In this document: positions 10,328 to 21,410 of the stretch, in pieces | Layout: every line of letters starts with the position of its first letter | Numbering within the stretch: the stretch's first letter is position 1 | Source: Rusavskia elegans | Lineage: Eukaryota; Ascomycota; Lecanoromycetes; Teloschistales; Teloschistaceae | Direction: 5' to 3' | Length of the DNA stretch: 64,000 bases | Assembly: GCA_011316305.1 (NCBI GenBank) | Contig: SAUG01000162.1 | Coordinates: forward strand, 1-64,000 | Notes under the pieces: generated by a model | Databases searched by the model: none | What the model saw: the letters and a program-made list of their open reading frames with translations, nothing else | Told to the model about the DNA's origin: nothing | Made by a program: the position numbers and the translations under genes

Positions 10328-11508
10328 TTAGAATATGAAACGGAGGTCACGCAGGTCTTGGAGCCCAGCCTCGATGACCAAATCATGAAATGTGAAAATC
10401 AGTCTTGATAGTTCCGTTTCCATCTGTGCTAGTCTATGCCCAAAGTATGTGCCTCCAATCGACAGGAACCCTGTATTGCTGACGATACCCTTCCGTGTAG
10501 ACAAACAACTCCTTCTTGAGGTGGCTAACGGCATTAAGGAGTGCGTGGACCTGGCCAATCGGTCGTGAATAGATGACATCGGTGGACTTCATGGCCCATT
10601 CGACAGCAACACGTATTCCAGAGCCTCCGCGCACATCTGGGCTTCATCCGCTGCAGAAAAGGATGTAGTCGGGGAGCGCCTCATGCGAGAGATAATCTCG
10701 ACGATAAAAGCCCGAATCAGGTGGACTTCTATTGTGATATCGGCTTCGCGCAAGCCGTCACTAATGTGACGGACCTCTTTGCTTTGGATAGCAAGTGTCT
10801 TCAACTGGGGCCATTGATCCTGGCAAACACATAAGTCAGACATCCGCTGCCCTTGGACCTCGAGGGTATACATACTTCAATCTCTGCGATGAATGCCTCT
10901 CTGTCCTGTTTCTCGAAGAGGACGTCAGTATTGACCAGTTTCCGTATGACGAAGTTATCCTGTGACGAGGCAAAAGGGCAATTGGGATCCAAGGCCAAGC
11001 TGTTGATATGGTTCCGGATATTGTTGTTCCATTCGGACTTCCGCCTCTCGACTGTGCTGATCTCATCGTCTCGAAATTCCTTGAAGTAGAAACAGTGCTG
11101 GTTAGAGACCTTGTAACCCTCGCACAATCCATCCTTTGGATTGACAAGTATATAGGTCTGCGCCATCTTAGATTCGTTTTTGACGGCAACGACAGCACGA
11201 AGAGCTTCAGAGTCAAACGGTATCACTTTTGGGTTCTTGTTGGATGAGATGCTGGCGCCCTTCTTGGTATTTTTCTCTGGTATGGCGGACATGGGTACCA
11301 TGCCGACCCATAGTACCGTGAGATCATCGGTGCTGCCGAGATCCAGCTCTTCGACGGTTGGCGTTAAGGGAGGTTTGGAGTAGGTTGCATCTCCGAGTGA
11401 CTTGCTGCTCCATGATTGGACCCGCAGACGTGTAAAGTGCTTGCGGTCAGGAATTCGATGATTATAGGGCATACCTAAGTAGTTGAATGCGTAATCTTTC
11501 GCCATCAT
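10328..11508 (-). CDS. orphan protein, about 338 aa, four-exon model
   Basis: Product unknown. Start ATG is at 11508 (a second ATG follows at once). The model joins 11508-10876, 10819-10613, 10550-10470 and 10423-10328, all in phase 0. Intron 1 (56 bp) is strong: GTATGT donor, CTGAC branch, TTGCCAG acceptor. The donors of introns 2 and 3 (GTGTTG, GTTCCT) are weak. If they are not used, the protein ends early at 10589. No signal peptide or membrane segment is visible. The N-terminal half is mixed with a short Ser/Lys-rich loop, and the C-terminal third is predicted helical (LNAVSHLKKELF, LSRLIFTFHDLVIEAG). It is divergently arranged with the orphan at 11737, with 228 bp between the start codons, which suggests shared regulation. 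It lies next to dead STAND and Hsp70-like genes at the accessory edge. I recognise no family. Confidence 0.5.
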
Positions 11509-11736
11509 CGAAGATTGAAGTAGGGAAAGATGAACAGTCAAGCTAGGGAAGACTGTAAGGTAGAAAAAGTAGAGAGAAAAAGACAAAGTGGGGGAATAGT
11601 GAAAAAGTGATGAAGTTGGATTTGTTGATTCACTTACTCTATCCCTTTATATTCATTGGACGTAGATATATTTTATGTTGTTCTCCACACCGTTTTTTTC
11701 CTTCCGAAAATCACCATTCCTCCCTCCTGCTCCACG
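11509..11736. promoter_or_regulatory. short bidirectional promoter of the orphan pair
   Basis: The start codons of two divergent genes are only 228 bp apart, so both promoters and 5' leaders must fit here. A TATA-like stretch (TATATTTTAT, about 11666-11675) precedes the plus-strand start. The rest is pyrimidine-rich. No specific factor site is recognised. Confidence 0.35.
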
Positions 11737-11868
11737 ATGGCACCAAGGTCCTCCAAGATCAACTCCACGATGTCTCCAAGGTCTTCCAAGGCCGATTCCA
11801 CGATGGCTCCAAGGTCCTCCAAGGCCAACTCCACGATAGCTCCAAGGTCTTTCAAGGCCAAGATTTAC
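11737..11868 (+). repeat. four tandem 33-bp units encoding 11-residue repeats
   Basis: Four consecutive copies of a 33-bp unit (ending TCCACGATG or similar, each starting with an ATG/ATA/ATG-type codon) cover the first 44 codons of the orphan. Differences between copies are few. Three of the four units begin with Met, so alternative starts would just trim whole repeats. Such coding minisatellites usually vary in copy number between isolates. Confidence 0.75.
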
Positions 11869-13425
11869 GACGCAGCGCCAGAGTCGAGTAAAGAAGCCAA
11901 CATTTACGACAGAGCGCCAAAATCGAATAAAGAAGCCAACGCTATTATCAGCGATCTAAACCTACTTCCTCCGAAAGGCGTACGTCTTTCTGACTACCAT
12001 TTCGTACGGTGCGCACGATCTACTTTCGACGGCTCTACTTTATCCAGCCGTTATCCGTACGACTTTACCAGAGACAAAACGCCTGTACGTTCGCGTAAAA
12101 ACTGTGGTCATGCATATAAGCAAATCGGTCCAGGTAGAGATAACGGCAACCAGTGTCACTACGTCGTTGTCTTTGGCATATACCATATGATTGGAGATGA
12201 AGGCTTGAATGCCGAAATAAGATCCAGATTCCCCGGAGTTGAAACTTCCAACGTCGATCTCAAAATAGGCGACAAATGCAAGAACCAAAGGAGTCCTTTC
12301 AAACATTCCGATGACGAAGACGACAATGACGAAGGACAATGCAAAACGGCCGTGATGTCGGAGAGCAAAGATACTAATAAAGTGACTGAGACTGGGTTTA
12401 ACGCCTTATTGATACAAACACCAGCATTACCAGAATCCGAGCAAGTGGTTGAGATGGGGTATACTCCACTTGTAAATACAGCAGCATCATCAGACTCTGA
12501 CGATGTGATTGAAATTGGGTGTACTTCACTGGTACAAGCATCTGGTTCACCAGGAGAGTCTGCATCGTCAGATACATCGGAAGTATCGGAATCATCGATA
12601 TCGGGCTCGGATAGTCCGTCCTCGGACGACGAAGGCCAAAAGCAAAAGAACAAGAAGCGAAAAGCTGGAAGTGACAGGCCCGAATCCAACCGCAAAATCA
12701 AGAAGGCGCGCAAGGCTTCGACCGTACTCGAAAACTCACAGCCTACCTCTCGCCAGTACCTTCAAGACTTAGAGAAATGTCATCAGATGCTGAGTAAAGC
12801 GGAAGGCAAGCTGAGCGAAGCGGAAAACAAGCTGAGCAAAGCTGAAGGCAAGATGGTAATCGTAAGCCAAGCGATGCAACGGTTCCATTCGTCGACGGTT
12901 TTCCAAACCCAACAACTCAACGCACTCCTCGATTTCGTTCTCATTGAAGCGACAGCCATACCAAAATCTTTCAAAAAGAAGTGCCTGGCGATCAAAGATA
13001 CAATGGGGCCCATGGCAGCCGGAACAACGGAAGCTGAGTATAGATTGAAAAGATTGTTCCCAAACATGGTGCGGGTTCTCGAGCATACCGACGAGTTTGA
13101 ACAGACTGAGAGCTTCTTGGAATTCGTCAGCAGGCCCAGTGAGCGATACAACAAGCTCCTCGAAGAAGGGGATGCAACCGTGAACGCGCAAGGTATCGAG
13201 CAGGGTCTGCAGTTACCTAAGAAGACGAACGAAGTTGAGAAGAGAGCGAGGAAGGAGAAGGAAAAGGCGAAAAAGGAAAAGAAAAAGGCCAAGGATGGAA
13301 AGAAAGCGGAGAAGGAGGAGGAAAAGATCAAAGAGGAGAAGGCGGAGAAGGAGGGGAAGAAAGTTACTGAGGAGAAACAAGCGACGAATAAGACAAACAA
13401 GGCGAGAGTTCAGAACAGAAGGTGA
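11737..13425 (+). CDS. Lys-rich, probably nuclear orphan protein with N-terminal 11-residue repeats, 562 aa
   Basis: Product unknown. Start ATG at 11737 is the first in frame, and I see no introns. Residues 1-41 are near-perfect 11-residue repeats of the type (M/I)(A/S)PRS(S/F)KxNST. A conserved-looking middle follows (about 65-165). Then comes an acidic Ser/Asp-rich stretch (about 190-305), a bipartite nuclear-localisation-like basic cluster (KQKNKKRKAG...KIKKARK, about 308-330), and a short heptad region LSKAEGKLSEAENK (coiled coil). A helical segment follows, and the C-terminal tail alternates Lys and Glu (about 510-562). The composition suggests a nuclear, nucleic-acid- or chromatin-associated protein, which is inference. 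Its divergent neighbour at 10328-11508 may be co-regulated. No family recognised. Confidence 0.6.
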   Translation: MAPRSSKINSTMSPRSSKADSTMAPRSSKANSTIAPRSFKAKIYDAAPESSKEANIYDRAPKSNKEANAIISDLNLLPPKGVRLSDYHFVRCARSTFDGSTLSSRYPYDFTRDKTPVRSRKNCGHAYKQIGPGRDNGNQCHYVVVFGIYHMIGDEGLNAEIRSRFPGVETSNVDLKIGDKCKNQRSPFKHSDDEDDNDEGQCKTAVMSESKDTNKVTETGFNALLIQTPALPESEQVVEMGYTPLVNTAASSDSDDVIEIGCTSLVQASGSPGESASSDTSEVSESSISGSDSPSSDDEGQKQKNKKRKAGSDRPESNRKIKKARKASTVLENSQPTSRQYLQDLEKCHQMLSKAEGKLSEAENKLSKAEGKMVIVSQAMQRFHSSTVFQTQQLNALLDFVLIEATAIPKSFKKKCLAIKDTMGPMAAGTTEAEYRLKRLFPNMVRVLEHTDEFEQTESFLEFVSRPSERYNKLLEEGDATVNAQGIEQGLQLPKKTNEVEKRARKEKEKAKKEKKKAKDGKKAEKEEEKIKEEKAEKEGKKVTEEKQATNKTNKARVQNRR

Positions 13426-13726
13426 AAGGGTGGAAAGCTGTCGTTAATTCTGGACTGAATACAACAACGGTTACTGTCAATGAGATTACTTTGACTACGA
13501 TATTCCAGCCGCGGTACGCGCTCGCGTTTATAGCAACACGGTTGAATTGTACAAATCTCATCCAGATTCTAGTCTTCCCTTGCTTTGGCACGACTTCAAT
13601 GTGGTTGTTAGTCGAGAAAAAGCTCAGTTAGAATCTATACATATAGACCCGGAACATCATCGCCCTACGCCTCGCTCATCCCATCCCTCAAACCCACATA
13701 AAAACCTACAATCATAGTCATACACC
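13426..13726. other. convergent intergenic region, no gene
   Basis: About 300 bp between the stop codons of convergent genes. I see only presumed 3' UTR sequence. Confidence 0.6.
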
Positions 13727-16302
13727 TCACCTCCCGCCATCACCGACTCCATCCAGAATCCCTCCCTCCTCTTGAAATTCACTATCCGGCTCACTCCCCA
13801 GCACTTTACCCGTCCCAGCCGGCGGCGTCACCACGTTCCCATTCACATTGTTTTGCCCCGCTTTGCCACCACTCCGTTGGTACCGCATGAAATCCGCGTA
13901 CATCCTGCCCCGATCACCCCTCTCTCCATCACCGCGATTCAGACTCCCATGAAACCTTTTCGCGCCCGTGGTATTGCTAGGGGTAGGTGTGGCGCCATTA
14001 GCTCCGCGCCAGGAGGGCGCTGGACTGCGTACTCGCTCGTCACTGTTCTTGTTGCTGTTGAGCGTGGGCTCACGCTCGTATTGTGAAGGCGTGGGTGGGA
14101 TTTCTTGCGTATGATTGGGGTTGGAGTATGAGGTACCGTAGCGGGCCAAAGCGTTTGTGCGGGAAGGGAGGGAGCCAGTGACGGCTTCGTTCTCGACCAT
14201 GACGACCATCCAGACGCCTACTCTGTCGTCGGAGCCGAAGAGGGGCGTGCAGGATATGTATCTCGTTCTTCCCTCGGAGTTTCCTTGGTTCAAATTGACA
14301 GTGTTGTTTTGGCGTCCGCCATGGTTGCTTCCGGGTCGACTGGCGAGAGAATCTTCGGTGTCGAAACGGCCTTGGGGGAGCCAGGTGATTTTAGCAGTGA
14401 TGCCTTCGCCGTTTTCGAAGGCGTTGGCGAGGCCCGATCGGACGTGTGAGGGGCCACCTATCCGTGAAAGGAAAGGCGCTTGGAGGAGGCCGGGGATGCG
14501 AAGAGCGGGAGAGACGAAGATGATGCGGAGGGAGGGATGTGGGCGGAGGAGGAGGTACTTTGTTGGAGTCAGCCAGTGAGCAGATGAGGTCGTGGGAAAA
14601 GGGATGGACCTACGTTCTGGTATACGCCTGGTAATTTCCCAGACGGCCCCAAAGATGTAAACGCCCACGCATTCCGTTCTTTCTCCTGCTCGTCTTCGTC
14701 TTCGCTTCCCAGTACCCGCCTTCGCTGTCTGGTATTTGGATCTCGTCGTCCCTGTTGTGATGTTCCTCGCGTACCCCTCGGACTACCATGCTCGCTCTCG
14801 TTGACGCTGCCTTCCCTGCTATGGCCTTGTCCGTGGAAGAGACTACTTTCATCCGCCGACAGTATTTGGCTGAACTCGCTGAGCACTCTCATGTGTTTCT
14901 GATTAGCATAAAACGATTGGTCGCTATAGCGATTCCTCCTGGTTTCGGCAAGATATCTTTCAAAGGAATCGAGACCGCGCCCTTCTTCGACAAGGCCGGA
15001 GATATCCACTTGAGCACCGATGTAGTAACGTACCACGCCTTTGTTATCGTATAACGGTGCGATCATGACAAGGTTCATAAACGGTGAACCATCTCTGCGA
15101 TAATTGAGAATTGTCTCGAAGCTCTCTTGGCCGGTTCTGACCGCCTCTTGAATCCGAGCGACAGTGTTGCGATCCGTTTTTGGTCCTTGTAGGAAGCGAC
15201 AATTCCGGCCAATGACATAGTCTCTGCCGTACTGAGTGGTTCGGTAGAACTCTTCGCTGGCGTAGACGATGGGGTTATCATTGATGCTAGGATCTGACAG
15301 GCAAAACACCTAATTAACTGGTGTTAGCTGGCTTCGTCTTCCATGGCACCTGTCCTCAGAAGTGCTGACCTCGGCAAGACCTCCAACGAGTTCGCGCATG
15401 ATGGGCATCGTAGTGCCCGTGATCTCTCGGACCATGCTTTCAGTGACAACCTTTGTGAAAGCCTGTGTAATGTAGGCAGGCAGAGCTTCGTTGACCAACG
15501 TATTCATCGCTCGCCTCGACCAAGATTCGAACCTTGAATCGAGAGTGGCCGCAGCACATGGCATCTGACTTGACGTATCTCCGAGTAGGGGCTTGAGACT
15601 CTCGGCCAAAGCGTTGGCATATTCAACAGCTTTGACGGCCTTCTGGGCTTCCAGATACCTTAGTAGTATAGGCGCGGAGTGAGGTTTGTAGCGGTTGAGA
15701 AAGGCTGTGAAGCGTAAGAAAAAGGTAGGATCGAGGAGGATGAAGCGCAGATGCCCGTCAGAAAACAGCTTTTCCGAGTAGTTTTCGAGGAATTTGACAG
15801 GCTTATTGGGCGGCGGAGCTTTTAGATCGAAGTTGTTGCTATCGTCAGTAGGGGTATGAATTGGCTCCATGTGGTCCTCTGCTGAGGAGCGATTGCCATT
15901 CATGGTTGAGACAGGCTGTAAGAAGTCGTGGGTGGTAGGTGAGGAGACTGATGGCAATATGACAGGATCCGGTGAGAGGGGTTGGACGTCTTCCTGCCGT
16001 TCAGATTGGAGTGTAGGACTGCTCTTCTTCCCTTCCAGTTTGGGAACGATAGCCAACTGGTTCCCGTTGGAGAGTTCTTTGGGCGGACTGCCTGAGATGG
16101 ATGCTGAACGTTGAGCCCTATTGCGCTTGTTGGTGGAGTGGAGCTTCAGACCGTTCTTGATTCTGTCAACATCAAGTCCAACATCGAAGACCCTGCGCGA
16201 CATGGTAGGGGAGCTCTGGGTAGTGGAAGGGAAGGTTCGGTCGAAGAGAGCCCATGAATCTATGGAATCGTCGACGGAATATTTTTTTCTGAGAGGGTGC
16301 AT
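13727..16302 (-). CDS. RGS-LOV blue-light photoreceptor (BcLOV4-like), 819 aa
   Basis: Joined from 16302-15370, 15309-14614 and 14557-13727 (introns of 60 and 56 bp, both phase 0, with GCTAAC and GCTGAC branch sites). The N-terminal third is low complexity. An RGS-like helical region (about residues 165-311, including FLENYSEKLF and AMNTLVNEALPAYITQAF) precedes a LOV/PAS domain. In the LOV domain GRNCRFLQGP holds the flavin-adduct Cys at about residue 348, followed by NYRRDGSPFMNL and YYIGAQVD. The C-terminus is Gly/Ser/Asn-rich and disordered. In the family, FMN binds the LOV core, blue light forms a Cys-flavin adduct, and in Botrytis BcLOV4 this drives membrane binding. All key LOV residues are present. 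The RGS-like part is much less conserved than the LOV part, so catalytic GAP activity cannot be judged. The upstream minus-strand neighbour is unrelated. Confidence 0.9.
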
Positions 16303-16943
16303 GAAAGGGACAAATGGATTACCGGTAGATGTTTAGTGCGGCGGCGTGGAGGGTCCCTGGTACACTTTGGATGTGGCTGACTCCATGAGATGAGATACAC
16401 AAGGTTCAAGGGAAAGAGGCACAGAGGCAGGGTCTTTGGCAATTAATGGCCAGGACTGGGACAAGGGTAGGGAGAGTGACAGTAGAGGAAGAGAAGCCAC
16501 ATGGAGTGATAATGGAGCTATGGTTACAGATAGGTTCGAGGTCAACATATACGAGATGTAATGCGAAGAGAAAGTACATGCAGTCATTGCCAACGTCATT
16601 GACAGCCTATCCATAGAACAAGGGACGGGTAGGGTGCGCCCACCACGCCTGGCAGTGGAGTCGAGTGAGTGATGATGCAGACACATGCATGTAGATCTTA
16701 AGGTAGATCGAGATTAGATCTGCTATGCCTAATCCAGCAAGATGGCACGATTAGATCGATCCCGCTAGTGTTGCCGTCTACTGGAGCAGTAAGTAGTAAC
16801 AAAAGAATTCAAGATTCTGAAGGTGTTTGCGGACAAGAGCCAAATGTAAGACAAGGAGAGGATTGCGAGTGGTAGCAATCGAGGTAGGAATACAACATTT
16901 GAAGATGATGACCAGATGACTGGGTCGCTTTGGGAGATTCTCC
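16303..16943. other. promoter/leader of the RGS-LOV gene and 3' end of the next gene
   Basis: About 640 bp between two minus-strand genes. No coding frame here has support. A light-response element could not be identified by eye. Confidence 0.5.
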
Positions 16944-19533
16944 TCAAAATACCTCACCATTCGTCTCCCCGTCCAGTACCCGTCGAGCGCCATCGAGACG
17001 CCTTCGCCACGGTCGACCGCCATATTTGTTCCCTTCGATGCTGAATGCTTGGAGCTGAGCGCACACCTTCGCTACACTGCACACCAGTTTCTCGGCCAGT
17101 TCTTTGTCACTATCACTGAGCTCGATCGCCTGCGAAGCGGTGCTGCCGTGTGCTGAAGGTAGCTTGCCACTCAGGAACGCAAGTAGATGGGGAACCTCTG
17201 TCTCGGACGACTTGGTTATCGACGCTTCGACCGGGGATGGTGCAGTTTTTGTGGCATGTATCTTTGCTTGAGGCGGGCTTCTGTTTTGCGTTGTATGCGG
17301 GATCGCTTTCGTGGTCGGTTGCTGGCGTTCTTGCCGCCGATGTTGGGGATATTCAGGCTCCCACGATCCCGCCATGGGCCTTTTATTGACCCATTCTTCC
17401 TCGTCCGTATCCGACTCCCCATTCCTATCACCTTCCGTTGCGGTTGTGAATGTCGCTACTGTGGATACGGAATCCACGCTGCCCTTTCTTGCATGAGCGC
17501 CGTGTTGCGCAGGCGAAGACTGCTCTTCATACTCGTCCAGTGATGTATTGCTATCCCCACTGAGGTCGGTTGGCCCCGTGCTTGCTCGGCTAGGCTTGGT
17601 CGTCTCAACCGAATATGATGAGCTGTGACTGCTGCTTCGACTTTTGCGTCCCCGACCCAGGGTGCCCATGCCACTGTGGAGGAAGAGCCGCTCGTAATCG
17701 AAAGCATCAGGCCGATCTTCATGTCGTGGAAGCGCTGCCGACTCGGCCACGATTTGATCACTGTCTAGTGGCTCATCCGCAATGCTGTTCTCATCAGACA
17801 GCATTGATGGTTCGTCTGAAGGTGTATCAACGGCTAACTCCTCTCCCTCCGAAAGAGGACCGTCGATGACTGTCCTTGGGCTGTCATCAATTTCGCACAC
17901 AATAGGATCTTCAGCACGACTTTCGAGATGGTGATGTCCTTCCACGTCAAGAGTTCCTTCTTCCACCGCCGTCGATAATTGCCCTTGAGCTTGAGGATCT
18001 GGTGCTTGGACAGGATACTGTTGCGTCTCATCCTCCTCCTCTATGCGTGACTGCGCAGTAGACGGTGAGCCTTCCCTGGGTCTGGACCTAGAGCGATCTC
18101 TATTGTTCCCAGAAGTGCCAGTGTACCATTGCTCGGCCGCGGTGAACGGACTCGGAGTCCGCAGGCTCTGCAAGCTTCTTCGACGCAGACTGTCCTCCCG
18201 TGCTCGTTGCTTCAGACTTGATATTTTGCCCTTGAGATCCTGCATCTGGTCACGAATGTCACGCATCTGATTTGTTGATCTTGCTCGCGTAAGGTCATTA
18301 GACGATGGACTAGTCTGTTCTGAAGTAGCGTCGTCCGACTCTTGTTGAGCCAATGGAATTTCCTCTGAACTTTCTTCAAGGATAGGAGGACTCTGGTGGC
18401 GCTCGGGAGAGTCGAAAGTCGACGGCGGAGGGCCATCCTCGTTCAGTGGTTGAAGGCCGGAATTGTTATGCCTAGCAGCGCTGTGACTTGGGTTTCGAGT
18501 CAACCCCGCCCAAAACCAATCTCGGGACTCCGACCCTGGCTTTGGGGCCGTACTTGCAGAAGCATCTGTAGCTGTGGGGCCCATGCCGTCGGTATGATTT
18601 GCAGCATCGACCGGGCCGCCCCCATTACGAGGCGACGTCTGCATTGAGCTTGGTACGGAAGTCTCGCTGAAGACACGGGAATGGCCTTTGCTGCTTGAGC
18701 TGGATGGAGGTGAATTCTGTTGCCGGTGTTTCGATGGAGATAGGGTCTTTGGTAAGGTGTAGAGGGATTGGGACTCGGCGCCAATGGTATTGAATGAGGA
18801 CATTGAGGATGACGGCCGATTGACCGTATGCCGTGCACGACTCAGGTTGTTTTCCATCTCCTATCGATCCATCAGCTAAGGTATCAGACACACTGCACGA
18901 TGAAGTCACCGTCAATCTTCTTTTGGCGTTGGCCAAGATCTCTTCCGCTCTGACAGACATGGCGGCATGCGGGTAGGATTCATCGTCTTCCTCGACAATG
19001 GCTTTGCGGAAGCGATCGCTGAATTTGTAGCTACCGAGGCCTCCGTTCTCGCTCATCATGTAATTTTCTCTGTCGGCCTCGACCAAAGGGCTAACACTCT
19101 CGCTGATGACTGATCCATCGTCCACTGCATCCCAATTATCATTGGATCCATCCATAGGGATTGGTCCTCCCATGCTCTTGGCTCCGAACTCTTCGTGCAG
19201 CAAAGGCGACGAGGCCAGAGCCGAGTTTGCGCTAGGCTGACTGATTTCTGATTGCTTGCTGTGAGGCCGTATGTCGAGAGGTTCCTGTGTTTTCAATGCC
19301 TTTTCCGAGCTCCTGTGCCGCAGACGGTGGCCGTTGCTGAAAAGATTTCGTACAGCTGCCTTCATTTGACCATCATCCGTGGCAGGTGCTTGCTGCCATT
19401 GAGGTACGGTAGAAGAGCCGTTGGTTTGATGTGGAGATGTATTTTGATCGGCTTGCGAATCTTCGGGGAGGATCATGTCAGGATTGGTGAGAGTGGGCGA
19501 AGGCATGCGGCGAGTGACAGGAGAGAGGTCCAT
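16944..19533 (-). CDS. conserved fungal Ser-rich protein of unknown function, 846 aa
   Basis: Two exons, 19533-18910 and 18860-16944, separated by a 49-bp intron with a TAGCTGATG branch-like site. The junction restores ANAKRRLTEMENNLSRAR, a motif I associate with an uncharacterised protein conserved across Pezizomycotina. Most of the protein is low complexity and probably disordered (Ser, Asp, Glu, Pro). A short coiled-coil segment (RDIRDQMQDLKGKISSLKQRAREDSLRRRSLQSL, split by the editor limit here: IRDQMQDLKGKI then LKQRAREDSL) lies about one half of the way along and is followed by TPFTAAEQWY-like sequence. A helical C-terminus (ELAEKLVCSVAKVCAQLQ) ends it. No enzymatic motif, signal peptide or membrane segment is visible. 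Many Ser-Pro and Arg-x-x-Ser sites suggest kinase targeting. Function unknown. Confidence 0.75.
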
Positions 19534-20468
19534 GCTGGAGGGTCCCGGTTATCTGTTGTAGCAGAGCGTGTGCGCGGATCGCCGTTGCATACAGTCTGTT
19601 CGACGATGAAGAAGCGCGATCCAGGTATTCGTCAGTGGCCCGCCCCTGCAATGACTAGAGATCACTCGAAGGACGGGGACCGGAGAGACAAATCCGATAT
19701 CTCGAGTCAGCACAGGATTTTGCAGCCATGCGCACAGCATAGTGTTTGAAACGAAAAGGCTTTGGTCCGGTAAGGCACCACGTCAGAACGAGTGATTCAT
19801 CCATGGAAGTGGAAGAAAGGGTGGCAGGGGTGGAGATTGAGAGCACCTTTTCCCCCCACCCTTTCACACCAACCCCTGTTCCTGGCCGTCGCAGTGCTTG
19901 GATGGTTCGAGGCGATGGTGGTGCCACCTCGTGTCCTAACGGTAGACTAGATTCCTAGAAGGTCGGGTCCGCCGGGTGAGATGCAGCTTGACGCAGGTCC
20001 TGGCCTGTTGCCATCCGTCCATTCAGCCAAACGAATCAACGTACAGAGTAGCTTACGCCATGCGGGATCCTGTGAATCGTGGGACCCTTCTCTACTGTCC
20101 TTCGACATGATCAATCTTGACCTTTATGTGCTGTCTGCTGCAAGAAGAGAGAGTCAGCGAAGTTGAGGCTGCACAATTGGGCATCTCGATGCAGAGGGCG
20201 CTGGTCCCTTGTTCGTAAAGTGCTTGCAATGCGTTGTAACGTTACTCTTTGTTGTTCCTGTGCAACGAATCATATTCGTGGATCGTGCGTGGCACATGCA
20301 AAAACGTCTCCCGCTATGATAACAAATTGTGATCGTGCAGAATGGAGGGACCTGCCTCATGGAGAGCTACATTCGAGCCACGTGATTTTCTCACAACTTC
20401 ATTCTCGTTTCTGCTGGCAGTTGTTACACCTCAACGCTGGTCCTAACAATCACTGCATCGGAACCTCA
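19534..20468. other. long upstream region of the Ser-rich gene, no supported gene
   Basis: About 930 bp between two minus-strand genes. Several short frames on both strands overlap and lack family similarity. Probably promoter and 5' leader sequence. Confidence 0.5.
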
Positions 20469-21410
20469 TCACTCATCAGTTGCATCCCCGCCCCGTCTTC
20501 TCCGCCCACTGGTCGCCCTCGCCACACCCGTACAATTCCTCCCTGGCATCGAACTCTCAACTCCAACCTCACGATCCTCACCCTCCCCACAAAGCGTCGG
20601 CGCCGGATAAAAATCAAACCAATTCGGCGTACCCTTAGCAACATATTCCAGCGCAGGTAAAGCATACGCAACAGCATCCTGCCTCTTCATCAAATCTAGC
20701 CGCGACTGCGACCCTCTGGGCCACCGTTTTTCCGCCCGATAAAGCTGTTCCTCAATCTCCTCGGCGAGAATCTGATCCTGGTTGCCGGGGTTGTAGGCGA
20801 AATTGCCTTTTTGCGCATGGGCGTACCGGTTCCAGATCAGGACGGTCAGGAATGTCGAGCTGATCGCTGGATCATGCCGACAAGGATCTCATCAGATCGC
20901 ACGAAAGCGAAACACGATAGAATGGCACGATGAGAAAAAACTTACGGAAGTGTTCGAAAAAGGGAGTCCCAGGGAACGTGATGGACTGCAGAAGGTGCTT
21001 GAAATCCCGGGTGATGAATCCGCCTCCCTGCCCTTCGCCGGGCTTCTCAATGCATTGATCCATGACACGACCGGCCAGATGCCGGAGCTCGTTTCCAGGG
21101 AACTTGACGGAATTCACTTGGTCTGCCGCGGGTCCGGAGGTTTGGAAGATTATCTCGCAGGAGCCTGCATGGAATTCAACTGGTCTTATTCATCTGTTGT
21201 ATCATAGTCGTCGTCTGACATACCATGGATGACTTGAAAAGGTAACGCATAAGGGTCGCCCCGGTCAGCAAGCCTGTTTTTCCAGATGATCGGCTCAGTA
21301 CCCTCGGGGAGCATGTTGAAGGCGTATTTGCAGTCGTTGAAGTTGGCAGGCTCGTTGAAATACTTGAAGCACCTTTGCATATCCGGTGCCACTGGTGCTG
21401 GGAACGACAT
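20469..21410 (-). CDS. Cys-containing orphan related in layout to small fungal secreted proteins, about 267 aa
   Basis: Three exons: 21410-21224, 21164-20946 and 20866-20469. The introns are 59 bp (GTATGT...TGCAG) and 79 bp (GTAAGT...CCAG), and the frame is continuous. The layout RCFKYFN...DCKYAFNMLP...GSCEIIF...DQCIEKP...GGGF is like a group of fungal secreted proteins of unknown function. Here, however, the first ATG (21410) gives no signal peptide. A candidate leader ATG (MKSAVLAS, near 21475) lies just upstream but in another frame, and a TAG precedes the chosen start. Either an unrecognised first exon supplies the leader or the gene has lost it. The C-terminal part is Arg-rich. Function unknown. 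Confidence 0.5.

Noticed and set aside
12783..13400. Minus-strand Phe/Ser-rich frame of 205 codons
   Set aside because: Antisense to the Lys/Glu-rich end of the plus-strand orphan; typical shadow of AAG/GAG codons.
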